From contig FTLJ01000115.1 of the NCBI GenBank assembly GCA_900155495.1, positions 1-64,000 of the forward strand: 64,000 bases of DNA, read 5' to 3'. The first letter of the stretch is position 1, and each line of letters starts with the position of its first letter. Under the pieces are notes generated by a model. The model saw nothing but the letters and a program-made list of their open reading frames with translations. It was not told where the DNA came from and made no database searches. Of the stretch, positions 33,701 to 43,573 are shown in pieces. A program made the translations under genes and the position numbers. The stretch is from Porogramme epimiltina (lineage: Eukaryota > Basidiomycota > Agaricomycetes > Polyporales > Polyporaceae).

Positions 33701-33773
33701 GGCTGTCGTAGTTCAAGAAAGAGGATGTGAGCAAGAAGAGGCGAGATAGTCGTGAAGTAGTGGGGAACGGGGT

Positions 33774-33779
33774 CTTATA
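33774..33779 (-). promoter_or_regulatory. TATA box of GPI gene
   Basis: TATAAG on the minus strand, 74-79 bp before the ATG at 33700. Confidence 0.45.
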
Positions 33780-36051
33780 GCGGAGGCCTTCGGAGGGCGT
33801 CATGGCTCTCTGTGATCCTATCGCGATCGCGCGTGCGAACCAGACCGCCGGTCCCTCACGCTCACCCTCGCCGGGCGAACGCCATCTCGCCATTCGCCAC
33901 GCCCGCCATCGCTCCTGTCGCCCCCACCACCAGTCGGCGTCACGGCCGTTCACAGAGTCAGCGTTGGTGGGCGCGTTTAGTCTGAATGCGGCACAATTTT
34001 CCGGCAGGAGGGAGACTTGCAAGGGCCGGATTCGCCGTATATGCCTGTGCGTACCCCACCCGGACAGCTCACGTTGCCTGATGATTCAGAATCCAATGGG
34101 ATCGTCGTCCGCCGTGACAACGCACAACACACTGTATGTGGGCATTCTCACATATCGCCCGACGACGGGCTGCTCACGAAAGCGGAGGCGTGACTGGGAC
34201 TTACATGACTGAGCAAGAACGTGCGCGTCTGGTGGGATCCGTCCTGAACTTTCTTGCTCGTGGTTGGTCTCGACTCTCGAGCTTGGGGGCCCGGAGCATC
34301 TCTGCGCCCGTCGGCCGTCGCTTTCCCGACGCTGCTTAGCTCCGTGCTGTTGTCACTAGTTGTGCTGCGAAGAGCTGTGTGGGAGGCCTATTGCTTTCCG
34401 GGTAACTGCTTGTCAGCTACTAGTATATGCTTTCATATGCTGTGACGTATTGCTGTCCACAAAGTGTTGTTTCAGACATGTGGCATGTAGGAAGTCTAGG
34501 CAGCCCGCCGACCAGCGCTACAATACGAGTGGTGGAGGAGACCGGGCGAAGGAAAGATCGGGGAAAAGGCGCAAGACAGGAGGGGCGCTCCGACTTACAT
34601 GAATGCGGTCGGCTAACTACCGGTAAGCGAGATCCAGGTCGACCATAACGAACGGCCTAGGCAAGGGCCAAGGCCCAAGAATCAAGACGAAGTAGAGATC
34701 ATACTTCGAAGGGCCTCCCTCGGACAACCCCACATGTCCGGCCATCTGTCTAAGAATACAGGGTGCTCCATATGTTTTTCGATTATGCTACAACGTCACG
34801 CGTGCTTTACGTACATACGGTACGGTTGTTTGCCTGCTATTCAGCGTTCTCCGCCCAGACTCCGGACTTAAGACCGTTGTGTGAGAGTAAATATAGACAT
34901 TACGAAATGGCTTTCGAAGTTCGAAGTTGGATTGATAGAGTCGCCCGTCAGGGTGGAGGAGCGCGTTATTGCACCTGAGACGGCTTGAAGTGGCATCAAA
35001 GCACCGGCGGGAGCGGGACGGCGTGAATCACAAGCTCTGGGCAGGACCTTGGCTCGCAAGGGGTGCCGCCGCCACTCCAGTACAAGAGGGACTCTGAGGG
35101 ACCACGATGGACTACTGGTGGCTCTCCTGGCGTGGCCTGGACGTTATGGCATGCGCTAGGACCCATACGGTAGTGCCAACGCTTGAGATTGTCGTGGGCC
35201 CCCTGATGGGGCTGATAACCGTGTCTGTGGCTCCGGACTGATTGGAGGTGGGTGCAGGGGAGTTCTTCGACGTTCTCAGACGGTCAAGACCGCGAAAGAA
35301 TCCGGGGAGACGTCAGGGCGTGGTCACCGGGCAGGCGCGGCCGGACCCGGAACGGAGGCGGGGGCGCACGAGCAGTAAAAATGCACAGAGAGCGCGAGGG
35401 TGTACCCGGGCACGCTGGGCCGTCTTCCGGGCGATGAGCTCGAAGAGCAGGGGGATCTGGGCATGGAGAAGAGGGGCAAGGGGAGGCTCGAGATGCCGTC
35501 GGATGCGGCCTCGACCCGTCCTCAGCGTGATCGAGCAAGGCGGGGGTGAGGCGCCTGTCCCGCATCGGGCACTTGCTCAATTGCCACACCCGCTCGACAG
35601 CATCTCTCAGCCTCCCACTTATATAGCCACCGCCCTGTCCTTTTTCTGCCGCTCGTTTTTTCGTCTGCCCCCTCCTCCCGCCCTCGCCCGCCCCTCCATC
35701 CCCAGGCCGCCGCCAGCGTTGCCGTCCCGTCTGCGCCCACTCGCAGCAGATCATCGTCATAGTACTCTTCTCCGGCTAGATTGCCGAAGCGGGGTACCAG
35801 CGGATATACCAGGTCACACGAACACCTCCCCAGTAGAGCTTGATTTCCATCCCGCCACCTTCTCGTCCACGCACCGCGGCAGGTAAGCGGCCACGTCTTC
35901 CCCGCCTTCACCTTTCTCAACCGCACTCCATCCAGCTCACGATCTCCTTCCCTGCTCCCAAACCACTCACGAAACCGCAAACACCTTCTCACTGATCCGC
36001 GCGTCCACGTCCACGCGAACCCTCCCACGTTCTCGTTTAATTGCCCCGCCA
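33780..36051. other. 2.3 kb intergenic stretch between divergent genes
   Basis: Promoter region of GPI to the left and of the ubiquitin-fold gene to the right. Open frames up to about 210 codons near 35250-35890 show no motif. From about 35600 the plus strand is pyrimidine-rich (CCTCC, TTCTCC), typical of fungal core promoters. Confidence 0.45.
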
Positions 36052-36057
36052 TATATA
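36052..36057 (+). promoter_or_regulatory. TATA box of ubiquitin-fold gene
   Basis: TATATA, 55-60 bp before the ATG at 36112, inside a CT-rich core promoter. Confidence 0.45.
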
Positions 36058-36111
36058 CCTCCGCACTCCACCCATACCCTTCTTTCCCTCCGCCTCCCCG
36101 TCCTCATCTCC

Positions 36112-36991
36112 ATGAGTGACCCCCGGCCACCATCCCCATCCGCCCCACAGCACGACTCTGACCGCCCGCCTTCCTCGTCCCTGCCCCCGCCAGCGTCATT
36201 AGAGCACGCCCTCTCGGCCCGCATCGACGCCTTTTCGCCCCTCTGCCCCTCGGCCCGTACTTCCTACACCCGCGTGGACTTCTCCGGCGGCACCGGCGCA
36301 AACACCCCGCGACCCGACTTTGCAGGAGAAGTCGACGAGGAGATGGACGACTCGGACGCCCAGCCTGTCGCTGAGGACGCGATCCCCCAGACCGCCCAGG
36401 TCTCGCTCACCTTCCTCCTCGTCTCGGGCCGCCGGCGCACGATGGGATTCGATCCGGAGACAACGGTGGGACGCGTAAAGGAGCTCGTGTGGAATGCGTG
36501 GCCAAACGGTGAGCACGTCCCACACTTGTGCGCCCCGGGGGCTGTTTCGCGGCCGCCCCGCACCGATGACGGCGCTGCTGCGCGGTGCGGTGGGGCTCCA
36601 TCGGCTCTCCCAGGGACGTCGCCGCGGCCGGGATGTTGACATTTGGACATTCAGACTGGCAGGACGAGCGACCCCCCGCGCCTTCGTACCTCCGCATCCT
36701 GTATCTAGGCAAAATCCTGCAGGACGACGACTCCCTTGACAGTGCGTCCATCTCACTTTGGTGGATATCCTGGTGTGGCTGAGCGCGTGCGGTGCAGAGA
36801 TATCGTTCCCCACCCATCTCCCCTCGGACGCCCCTGCGTCCACCATTGTTCACCTGTCCATCCGGGCCTACGCGCCCCCCTCTGAAGATGCGCCGAAGAA
36901 GAAGAAGCGGACACCCACGACAACGTCCGGCGCCCCTGGGGAAGGTGTGGAAGAGGAGGGCGCAGGGTGCTGCTCGTGCATCATTTGCTGA
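36112..36991 (+). CDS. membrane-anchored ubiquitin-fold protein (MUB/UBL3-like)
   Basis: Exons: 36112-36508, 36655-36741, 36798-36991; 225 residues. Residues 1-95 are disordered and Pro/Ser-rich, then acidic (GEVDEEMDDSD). A ubiquitin-like fold follows (about 98-190): QVSLTFLLVSGRRRTMGFDP, TVGRVKELVWNAWPNDWQDE, YLRILYLGKILQDDDSL, and STIVHLSIRAY. This order of strands and the helix matches UBL3/MUB proteins. There is no C-terminal Gly-Gly, so it is not a conjugated modifier. Instead it ends CCSCIIC: a CaaX-type prenylation box Cys222-Ile-Ile-Cys225 with Cys219/Cys220 next to it as likely palmitoylation sites, as in UBL3 and MUBs. A Lys-rich linker (KKKKR) precedes it. In plants and animals these proteins tether E2 enzymes or sort cargo at membranes; the role here is inferred from that. 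Confidence 0.85.
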
Positions 36992-37844
36992 GAGGCTGTC
37001 CTGGTGAGCGTCTTCCGTTGCTCCCGTCACCGGCCACGCGAAGCTAAACTACGCAAACGACATCCCCAGCTGCGATATCCCCATGCGGCGTTTGCCATGC
37101 TTGAGCCCTCTCCGCCAGATCGGCCCACTATGCACTCTCGTCATGCTTCCCGCAATTTTATGCCGGCCCCCTCGGAAGCCCCATCCTGCCCTCCTGCTTC
37201 GATCCGGTCCCAGCCTGCCCATCTGCGTCTTCAGGGGCTCCGTCCAGGTCCCAACATCTCCCTATCACGGCCACCTCTAGCGTATTCTATACCCTGCGGC
37301 CTCCCCGCATGGCGATGCACGGTATTCCGTGGTGCGCCCGCCGACCTAATCACCATTCAAACAGGATGAACCCTCCTGGCCCTTCCACATTGCTACGACC
37401 AGTCACGCTAGCCTCCCGCCTACTCCGTCCCCCATCCCCGACCGCCCAGGCCGCTGCCCTGCACGAGCCCGGTGGTGCCCGCCGGAGCGATTGGGTTCCA
37501 TGGGACATCTGTCACCCCTCTACATCGTCTTCCCTGCTACCCGTCCACCCCATGCTCCCCTCCATACGTACCGCACTCACGACCCCCCTCACGTCTCACT
37601 GTCCTGCTTTCTGTCTCGTTTTCTCTTCGGATGCTGTGGGACAGTCTGTTGCCGTCTACACTCGGAGTGCGCTATGTCTGTTGATAGCTGTTGTCGTCGT
37701 CGTACCACATCTCACATCTCTGCCTGTGCCAATTGTATCATACTGCATTATCGTCCACATCGACGCGTGCGCGGCCCTGGATCGCATGAGACTCCTCTGT
37801 TTCCACGCGATGTAATACTGTTCGTAAGCCGTACACGCTGCGCG
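36992..37844. other. 3' flank of ubiquitin-fold gene
   Basis: No gene seen. Plus strand remains pyrimidine-rich to about 37700. Confidence 0.4.
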
Positions 37845-37850
37845 AAAAAA
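37845..37850 (-). terminator. Pol III terminator of tRNA-Gln
   Basis: Six T on the minus strand (A6 on the plus strand), about 20 nt beyond the tRNA 3' end. Confidence 0.6.
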
Positions 37851-37870
37851 GGACAACCGTCCGGACGTAC

Positions 37871-37950
37871 AGGCGCTACCAGGGCTCGAACCTGGGTTTT
37901 GGGAAGACGAATATCAGAATCCCAAGTGATAACCACTACACTATAGCGCC
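37871..37950 (-). tRNA. tRNA-Gln (anticodon CUG), with 8-nt intron
   Basis: Read on the minus strand: a perfectly paired 7-bp acceptor stem (GGCGCTA/TAGCGCC), D arm GTG...CAC with GTAGTGGTTA loop as in fungal tRNA-Gln, and anticodon stem TGGGA/TCCCA. The loop is TTCTGA followed by eight extra bases and T, so the intron sits at the canonical place after position 37. The T arm is CCAGG-TTCGAGC-CCTGG. Positions 34-36 read CUG. A T6 terminator follows. Confidence 0.95.
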
Positions 37951-38654
37951 ACAAATACTGGTTGACTTCTAGACACTACCAAAAGTTCATGACAATGTTC
38001 CAATCCAGCTTCGCACTGGAGTCTCGCCGGCGCCGCAGTTTGCGGCCGAGACGTTTGAGCAGCGGAAGACACGCTTGCTCCGCAGCAAGCTGAGCGTGAC
38101 ATTGTAGTGCGTGCTCCCGTATCCATACCTCCCCGGGCTCCTATGCCGACGTTGGTGGCCAACTCAACAGCCCGACACATGCACCCCTAGTCTTCAAGCG
38201 ACGGTGACCGCTCCCGTCTCGACTGTTTCCTGGGTCCGAGCCTAGACGGACGATAGTTTCGACGTTTCGTGTTGTAAGTCACTATACACGCGATGTTGTA
38301 ACTCATTTCCACTGCACTCTTGGGTTCTATTTATCCTATTTTGCCCCGCTTCTCGCGCCTCTGTGTTGTTCGCCAGTTAAAAAGTATATACCCAGATACA
38401 AACGAGCCCAGATGTCTGAGGAGAAACATTACGAAGCGTAAAGTGTACAGCATACCCGACCCTGAACAATCCAAAAGAGAGGGAAGTCGTGTTGCGTGGA
38501 GCGTAGACGTAAGGATAGTAGTCTACACATAGCCGGATTCCCACTTAAATAATAGCATGACGTACAGCCAGGATCCGTGAGTTCAGTCGTGAAAAGCCAA
38601 GGAACGGATGCAAGGTCCAAGATGCCACGTAACCTCAATACGCCCCAGAGGCGG
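37951..38654. other. spacer between tRNA-Gln and surface protein 2
   Basis: Upstream region of the tRNA and 3' flank of the surface protein gene. No gene seen. Confidence 0.4.
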
Positions 38655-40440
38655 CTAAAACGCCGGGTAGCCCGCCTTCGAATCCACAGTACTCGACCTA
38701 CCCGCAGGAGACTCGCAGTCAACAGAGGGAGGTGGCCGTCGCGACGACGACGCGACGTTGGTGTATGCCGGCGGGAGCTCCACAAGCTCCGGGACCGCCG
38801 GACGCACCGGCTCACTGGGCCCTGGGCCAGCGTCGTCATGTTGGATGACGATGCTCGCAGGGGTGAAGGCCGGCTCCGCGGGCGACTTGCGCGGCCGGTT
38901 AGGTACCAGCATCGCAGTATGCGAGGAGAATGACTGGTGCGGATCCGACCCGCCGGAGGACAGCGCGGAGCCGGGGTGGCGGGGACTGAGGTTGTCGAAC
39001 GAGCTCGAGTGCGGGGACGTGGGCGCGCCGGAGGTGACCGTGCGGTCGGGCGGGACGAACGGCTCGTAGTCGTACGACGACGCGCGTAGGTGGCGCTCTT
39101 CCGCAGCCCTGCCATATTCGCCCTGGAGGAGGTCGACCGGACGCTCTTTGTCGAAATCGTCGGAGTGCTTTCTGCGCTTGATCACAAGGAGGAGCACACC
39201 GCCGAGGGCTACGGCGCCAACGACACCGCCGACGACGCCGCCTACGATCCCCGCAATATCACTGTGAGATTTACTGAAGTTTCATTAGCACGAGAGCCTC
39301 TAATTTAGTACGGTGTGTACTCACCCACCGCCGCTGCTGTAGAAAGTAACAACGTAGGTTGGAGGGGGAAATGCTCGGAGTAAGACCAAAACTACGTACC
39401 TTCCATTAGGAGTAGACATAGCTGTAGTTGTAGCTATCACAGTCCCCCCTGCTGCTGGCCCAGGAGTAGACGAGACGGCCTGACTGTTAAAGCATGATGT
39501 ATCGGAACCTTGAATTACTGTGTACCAGACGCCGCCCCATGACCCCAGGCCATGGTCATCGCCTCCAACTAGGAGGAAGTTGCCGGGGCGAACCGATACC
39601 GTCCAATTAAACCCAACTCCTCCTGGCACATTGACTAACGGGCCCTGCCAGGGAACAACCAAAGCTTCGCCGCCAGGTACGACTACCTGGAATTGTGGAT
39701 TGCTGCAGGCGCGAAAGTTAGAACGAGGAAAGCCTGACAAGCACGGTATGCAACCTACGTCACATTGTTCCCGCTTGGTGTATTCCAAGATATTTGCTGA
39801 GACATGCAGCTCGTCAACGTGATGGAGGGATCGGGGTTGGTATTGAAAGTAAACACCGGGTGGGGGGAGACCGAGAAGAGACAGTCATTGTTGCTGTCTT
39901 GCGCTTGCGCGACTGGGAACGGATCGCTGACCCCACCACTCCCAAATCCGTTGGTGTCGCTGACCTAATGCAATGAAGTACGTCAGTAACACGCTCCCGT
40001 CACCGCCACCAAATAGCGCGTCAATTTGATCCAAAGGCCTCTCGCAAACGCCGATCTCCTAGGGACTCTCTACAGTATTCCGCAATCGGTATGCCGCGAT
40101 GGGGATGTTACCAGATACTCAAGGCATATGTGTAGGATTGGGGGATGTTAGAATAGCTACTCACCACTGCTACCAGCTGAGTCAAACCAGGGTACTTGAG
40201 TGTGATAGAGATAGACGTTGTGGTGTTGAAAGTTGCTAATGTGGGGAGGTGTGTTTTTGTGCTGGGGCCTACGGGAAGCAGGAGGAGCGTGTAGGGAGGC
40301 GATCCCTGGCCGGTAATGACGACGCTGAAATCTTGACACTGTTGCGCGGAGGAAGTGAAATTGAAGGAGTAGCCAGCCGCCGAGGACGCACAGAGTGCCG
40401 CAGCAGCGAGTGCGGCCAGAACACGACGGGCGGCAAGCAT
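38655..40440 (-). CDS. secreted-domain single-pass membrane protein (surface protein 2)
   Basis: Exons: 40440-40165, 39964-39759, 39702-39400, 39336-39325, 39261-38655; 467 residues. A clear signal peptide (MLAARRVLAALAAAALCASS) is followed by an ectodomain of about 240 residues with regularly spaced Cys and a repeated plan of beta-strand-like segments: FNFTSSAQQCQDFSVVITGQ at the start and later LTSCMSQQISW and VRPGNFLLVGGDD. Residues 270-293 form a Gly-rich membrane helix (AGIVGGVVGGVVGAVALGG) followed by KRRKH. The 170-residue tail is Ser/Pro-rich and holds a Pro-Tyr motif (VELPPAYTN). Exon 4 is a 12-nt microexon. Such proteins are abundant in mushroom-forming fungi and of unknown function; sensing or wall attachment is a guess. 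In-frame upstream Met codons exist (the frame opens at 40539), but the signal peptide decides the start. Confidence 0.9.
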
Positions 40441-42058
40441 CGTGCGTGGTCCACGCTGAGGGGAGAGGGGGAGCTCCGCTGAGGCAGAAGTGGAGGCAGG
40501 TGGGGGTTTGAGGATAAAGAGGGCCTCGCCATTTCTCATTTCGTCAGCCCTGCGGATGGGGCACCTCCATCAGACCTGCGGCAGCTGGCGGTCTGTACAT
40601 GCTGTGAGATTGGTGCGGTATGAAAGCGCTTCTTTTGTGGATGTAACGGGCCCTGAGCGGTGAGGCGGTGAGGGCTACAATTCGTGGCTCCAGGGCCCCG
40701 TGCGCCCATGACGCTGCGTGCCGCGCTCATCCCCCTCCCCTCACCCCCTCGAGCCGTTATAACCTGGGTAAATGGGCTTGGCGAGCCAATGGTTTCACCA
40801 TGAGGTGCCCGCCATGCCAGCGCCCATGCGCCTCTTCCTCCAGGATCGGACCCAAAGGCAGATATATGGCGGTCCGATGTCGGTACACACAACAGCCAGA
40901 AGAGAAGGCACGCCATGCGCGGCGGGCTTCTGGGCATAGGTTGAGGCGTAAAGTGCACGGAGGGTGGACGACGGCCACTTCGCGTTCCATCGATTGGGCG
41001 CATAGATAATGGCAGTGAGAGCCTCCCCACGACCTGTTTGACAATGCGGGCGAGTTAACTCTAGTACAACGTTTCATCAAAAGGCTACTCCACCGTGTGC
41101 CCAAAATCGGCTCGACGCCAGCGGATGATCGAGCAGTGCGCGCGACGCGCATCCCTCGCATTGCCGCGGCGCAGGGAGGCCAGTATATGACTTGGCTGAG
41201 GTATCACTACCCTTGTGAGGTAAACTATCTTCTACTTGCGGAATAGGTGCGTTGAGAGGTGGACATTACCGTGCTTCCTCGCTAAAGCCCATAGGGAAGT
41301 TTGGGTTTGAGTTTGGTTACGCATCTTGACCGGTGTCAATGTGACCCCTTGAAAGCGGTGTCCAACCAGGGATGGATATAGGTGCGAACACGGTCCATTC
41401 TGTAGCCCCTCAATGTCGCATTCGATACCAAGCCGAGAAACGAAGAGGTGAAGAGGAGAAAAGGTGTGCTGCGGTGCCAACACAGCCCCACGGGCGTGCC
41501 GGCCGATCAAGCGCCCGTGCAATATCATGATGACATCATCGGCACCATTGACAAACTGCCTCGGGGAGCCAATGGATAAGAACGTACCAAACCACAACCT
41601 CATAACGCCGAGATATAACCACCAGGAAGGTGTCCAAAGGTTTACATCGCACTCTGAATCCTGATACTTCGGGCCCAACGAAATTAATTCCGACATGAAT
41701 ATCCTACCAAACACATCTTGATCCACAACTTAACAATGATAAAGAGTACCCGGACGCAATACTCCACAGAGAAAAGCCCTACGGCGAACTCGGGGGCTCG
41801 TCCACATTCGACACCGCAAGCACTGCCTAGGCACAGTATCTGTATTGACACAGTGCCCACTTCATATGTATCACAAGTGCACGCCATCATGCATCATCAT
41901 TCACTAGGTCGTGCGGAGCTAGATGTAGGTGCCGCCTGAACGTGGTAGGACATGCATCACACAGAGCACGCCGTATTGTGCGCGTAGGAAGTCTCGGCCG
42001 GAAATGCAATAGATGTATTGATACAACATACAGGGACTCGTGGATAATACACAATGCC
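40441..42058. other. 1.6 kb intergenic stretch
   Basis: Promoter of surface protein 2 to the left, 3' flank of eIF3g to the right. One open frame of uncertain status (41232-41726, minus) is listed separately. Confidence 0.4.
41232..41726 (-). CDS. doubtful hypothetical protein
   Basis: An uninterrupted 164-codon frame with an ATG, in DNA of balanced base composition where such length is not expected often. Composition is Trp-, His- and Leu-rich (LGPKYQDSECDVNLW, FVNGADDVIMILHG). There is no recognisable domain, signal peptide or intron, and no TATA box close by. It may be a chance frame or a piece of a decayed gene. Confidence 0.2.
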   Translation of the reverse strand: MDQDVFGRIFMSELISLGPKYQDSECDVNLWTPSWWLYLGVMRLWFGTFLSIGSPRQFVNGADDVIMILHGRLIGRHARGAVLAPQHTFSPLHLFVSRLGIECDIEGLQNGPCSHLYPSLVGHRFQGVTLTPVKMRNQTQTQTSLWALARKHGNVHLSTHLFRK

Positions 42059-43209
42059 TCATCGTTGCTCCCGTGGTTCTGTGGCGTACTCAGTACCGGG
42101 TTGACACAGATATCATTAGAAGGACTTACGTGACCACTGAATGTTGAGAATGAGGTTGTCGTACCCACGACCGTGCATCTTCTCCATCGCACGCTGCGCG
42201 ACCACCTTGTCCTCGAAACTGACGAACGCGAAGCCCTTGCCGGCCCCCGTCTCGCGATCGCGGCCGACGTATACGCGGGCCACACGGCCAAAGGCGCCAA
42301 ACAGATCCCGGAGGTCGTTTTCTTGGGTATCCTCGGAAATGTTGGTGACGCGGAGGGTAGGAAGGTCGTCCCGGTTGCCGCCGGGTCGGGCCATGGCCTC
42401 CCCGGGTCCGCGCCCACCACGCATCGAGGGAGGTACATACTTGCCACCAGAGGACGCCGCAGGAGCGGCAGCGGCGGGCTCCGCGGGCGTACCGGTGTCG
42501 TCCGCGCCGAAGGGAGGGGTGTCTGAAAGAAATGAGGGGGGAGATTTGGAACGGTGGGGACAAGGGCGTACCAGTGCCTTCGAGGCCAGGCAAGGAGTCC
42601 TTGTAGGGACACTTCGCGGTGAAGTGGTCACCCTTACACAACCGACAGACGACCTTCCCGGCACCAGCCTTGGCAAGGTTAGCCTTCACAGACTGCTCTG
42701 CCGTCTGCTCTTGCGCGGCCGCCTTTGATACGCATGGCAGTCTAAGCCCCTGTAGTACGAAGAGAAGACGGGATGGCGCACCTTGTTGCCAGGGCTCAAC
42801 TTCAGCGACACATGCTCACCGACGGTCGTGGTAGCACGATCCGGACCCGGCTTATTCCCCTTCTCCTGACCAAACTTTGACCACGTTTTGCGCTCCGCTA
42901 CTGAGTGGTCTACAACAGCTTTCTGGAGCACCCGCTTGATCTTCCGAGTGATCTAGATGAGGGGGGGAGTTGCCTGATGTTCTAGTGCTTCGGGCAGTAG
43001 CGAATCTCACCTTCACTTTCTTCCCCTCATCATTGATAGTGTATTCCACCGTTGTACGGACTCCGTTTTCGTCGACAAAGTCCTCGACCTTGCCTTGATC
43101 TTGATCGGGTCTAGGTTAGCAAATCGCCCAGTCTGACATTTGCCTAGCCTCACTAACCGAGCTCATCGACATCGTCCGCCCAGGACGTTTTGGGTGCGCT
43201 GGTGCTCAT
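42059..43209 (-). CDS. TIF35: translation initiation factor eIF3 subunit G
   Basis: RNA-binding subunit of eIF3, acting in scanning and re-initiation. Exons: 43209-43158, 43099-43011, 42952-42782, 42722-42572, 42522-42130, 42078-42059; 291 residues, the usual size. The N-terminus TSWADDVDEL is conserved in the family. The zinc knuckle CRLCKGDHFTAKC is at 130-142. An RRM fills the last 85 residues, with RNP2-like LRVTNI and RNP1 KGFAFVSF. The last exon codes only QPREQR after LILNIQWS, matching the short tail of other family members. Intron 1 uses the second AG after the branch site (CAAG^AT), since the first AG lies too close to CTAAC and would break the frame. An alternative start at 43268 (MASTTSAPK) would need a weak GAG acceptor, so I prefer 43209. 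It is head-to-head with COG7. Confidence 0.94.
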
Positions 43210-43573
43210 TCAGTATCGAGTCACGCGGTAGAACTAGAGTGGTGGGTGTAGACGTACGTTGAGGCCATGGTGTGGAATTGTAGGGAAGAGTAGTGTGCCG
43301 CTCCCCGACTCGTCGCTCAGCAAGCAAAATCTTGGCGAGTCACGTATGCGTGACAAAAGTCTACTCTATGAATAATCCCCGAAATGAAATCGTAATGAAA
43401 GCCACTTAAGCAGTCACGCGCTTTGTCACGCCTACTTCCCCTCACCGGCCCGCGACCGAGGGCGCATCGGCAAGCTCTTGCACCATACCACTACGGCCCT
43501 CGGGAATTTCTTCTCTATAACCCTTTTCCCCGACTAAGGACTTGGGAATCATCCATTATCCGGACATTCTGCG
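43210..43573. promoter_or_regulatory. bidirectional promoter eIF3g / COG7
   Basis: The two ATGs, on opposite strands, are 364 bp apart, so both promoters must lie here or within the 5' leaders. No TATA box is seen, which fits two housekeeping genes. Confidence 0.5.

Noticed and set aside
43210..43268. Upstream start of eIF3g with a 57-nt intron
   Set aside because: The acceptor would be GAG without a pyrimidine tract; the simple ATG at 43209 gives the expected N-terminus.
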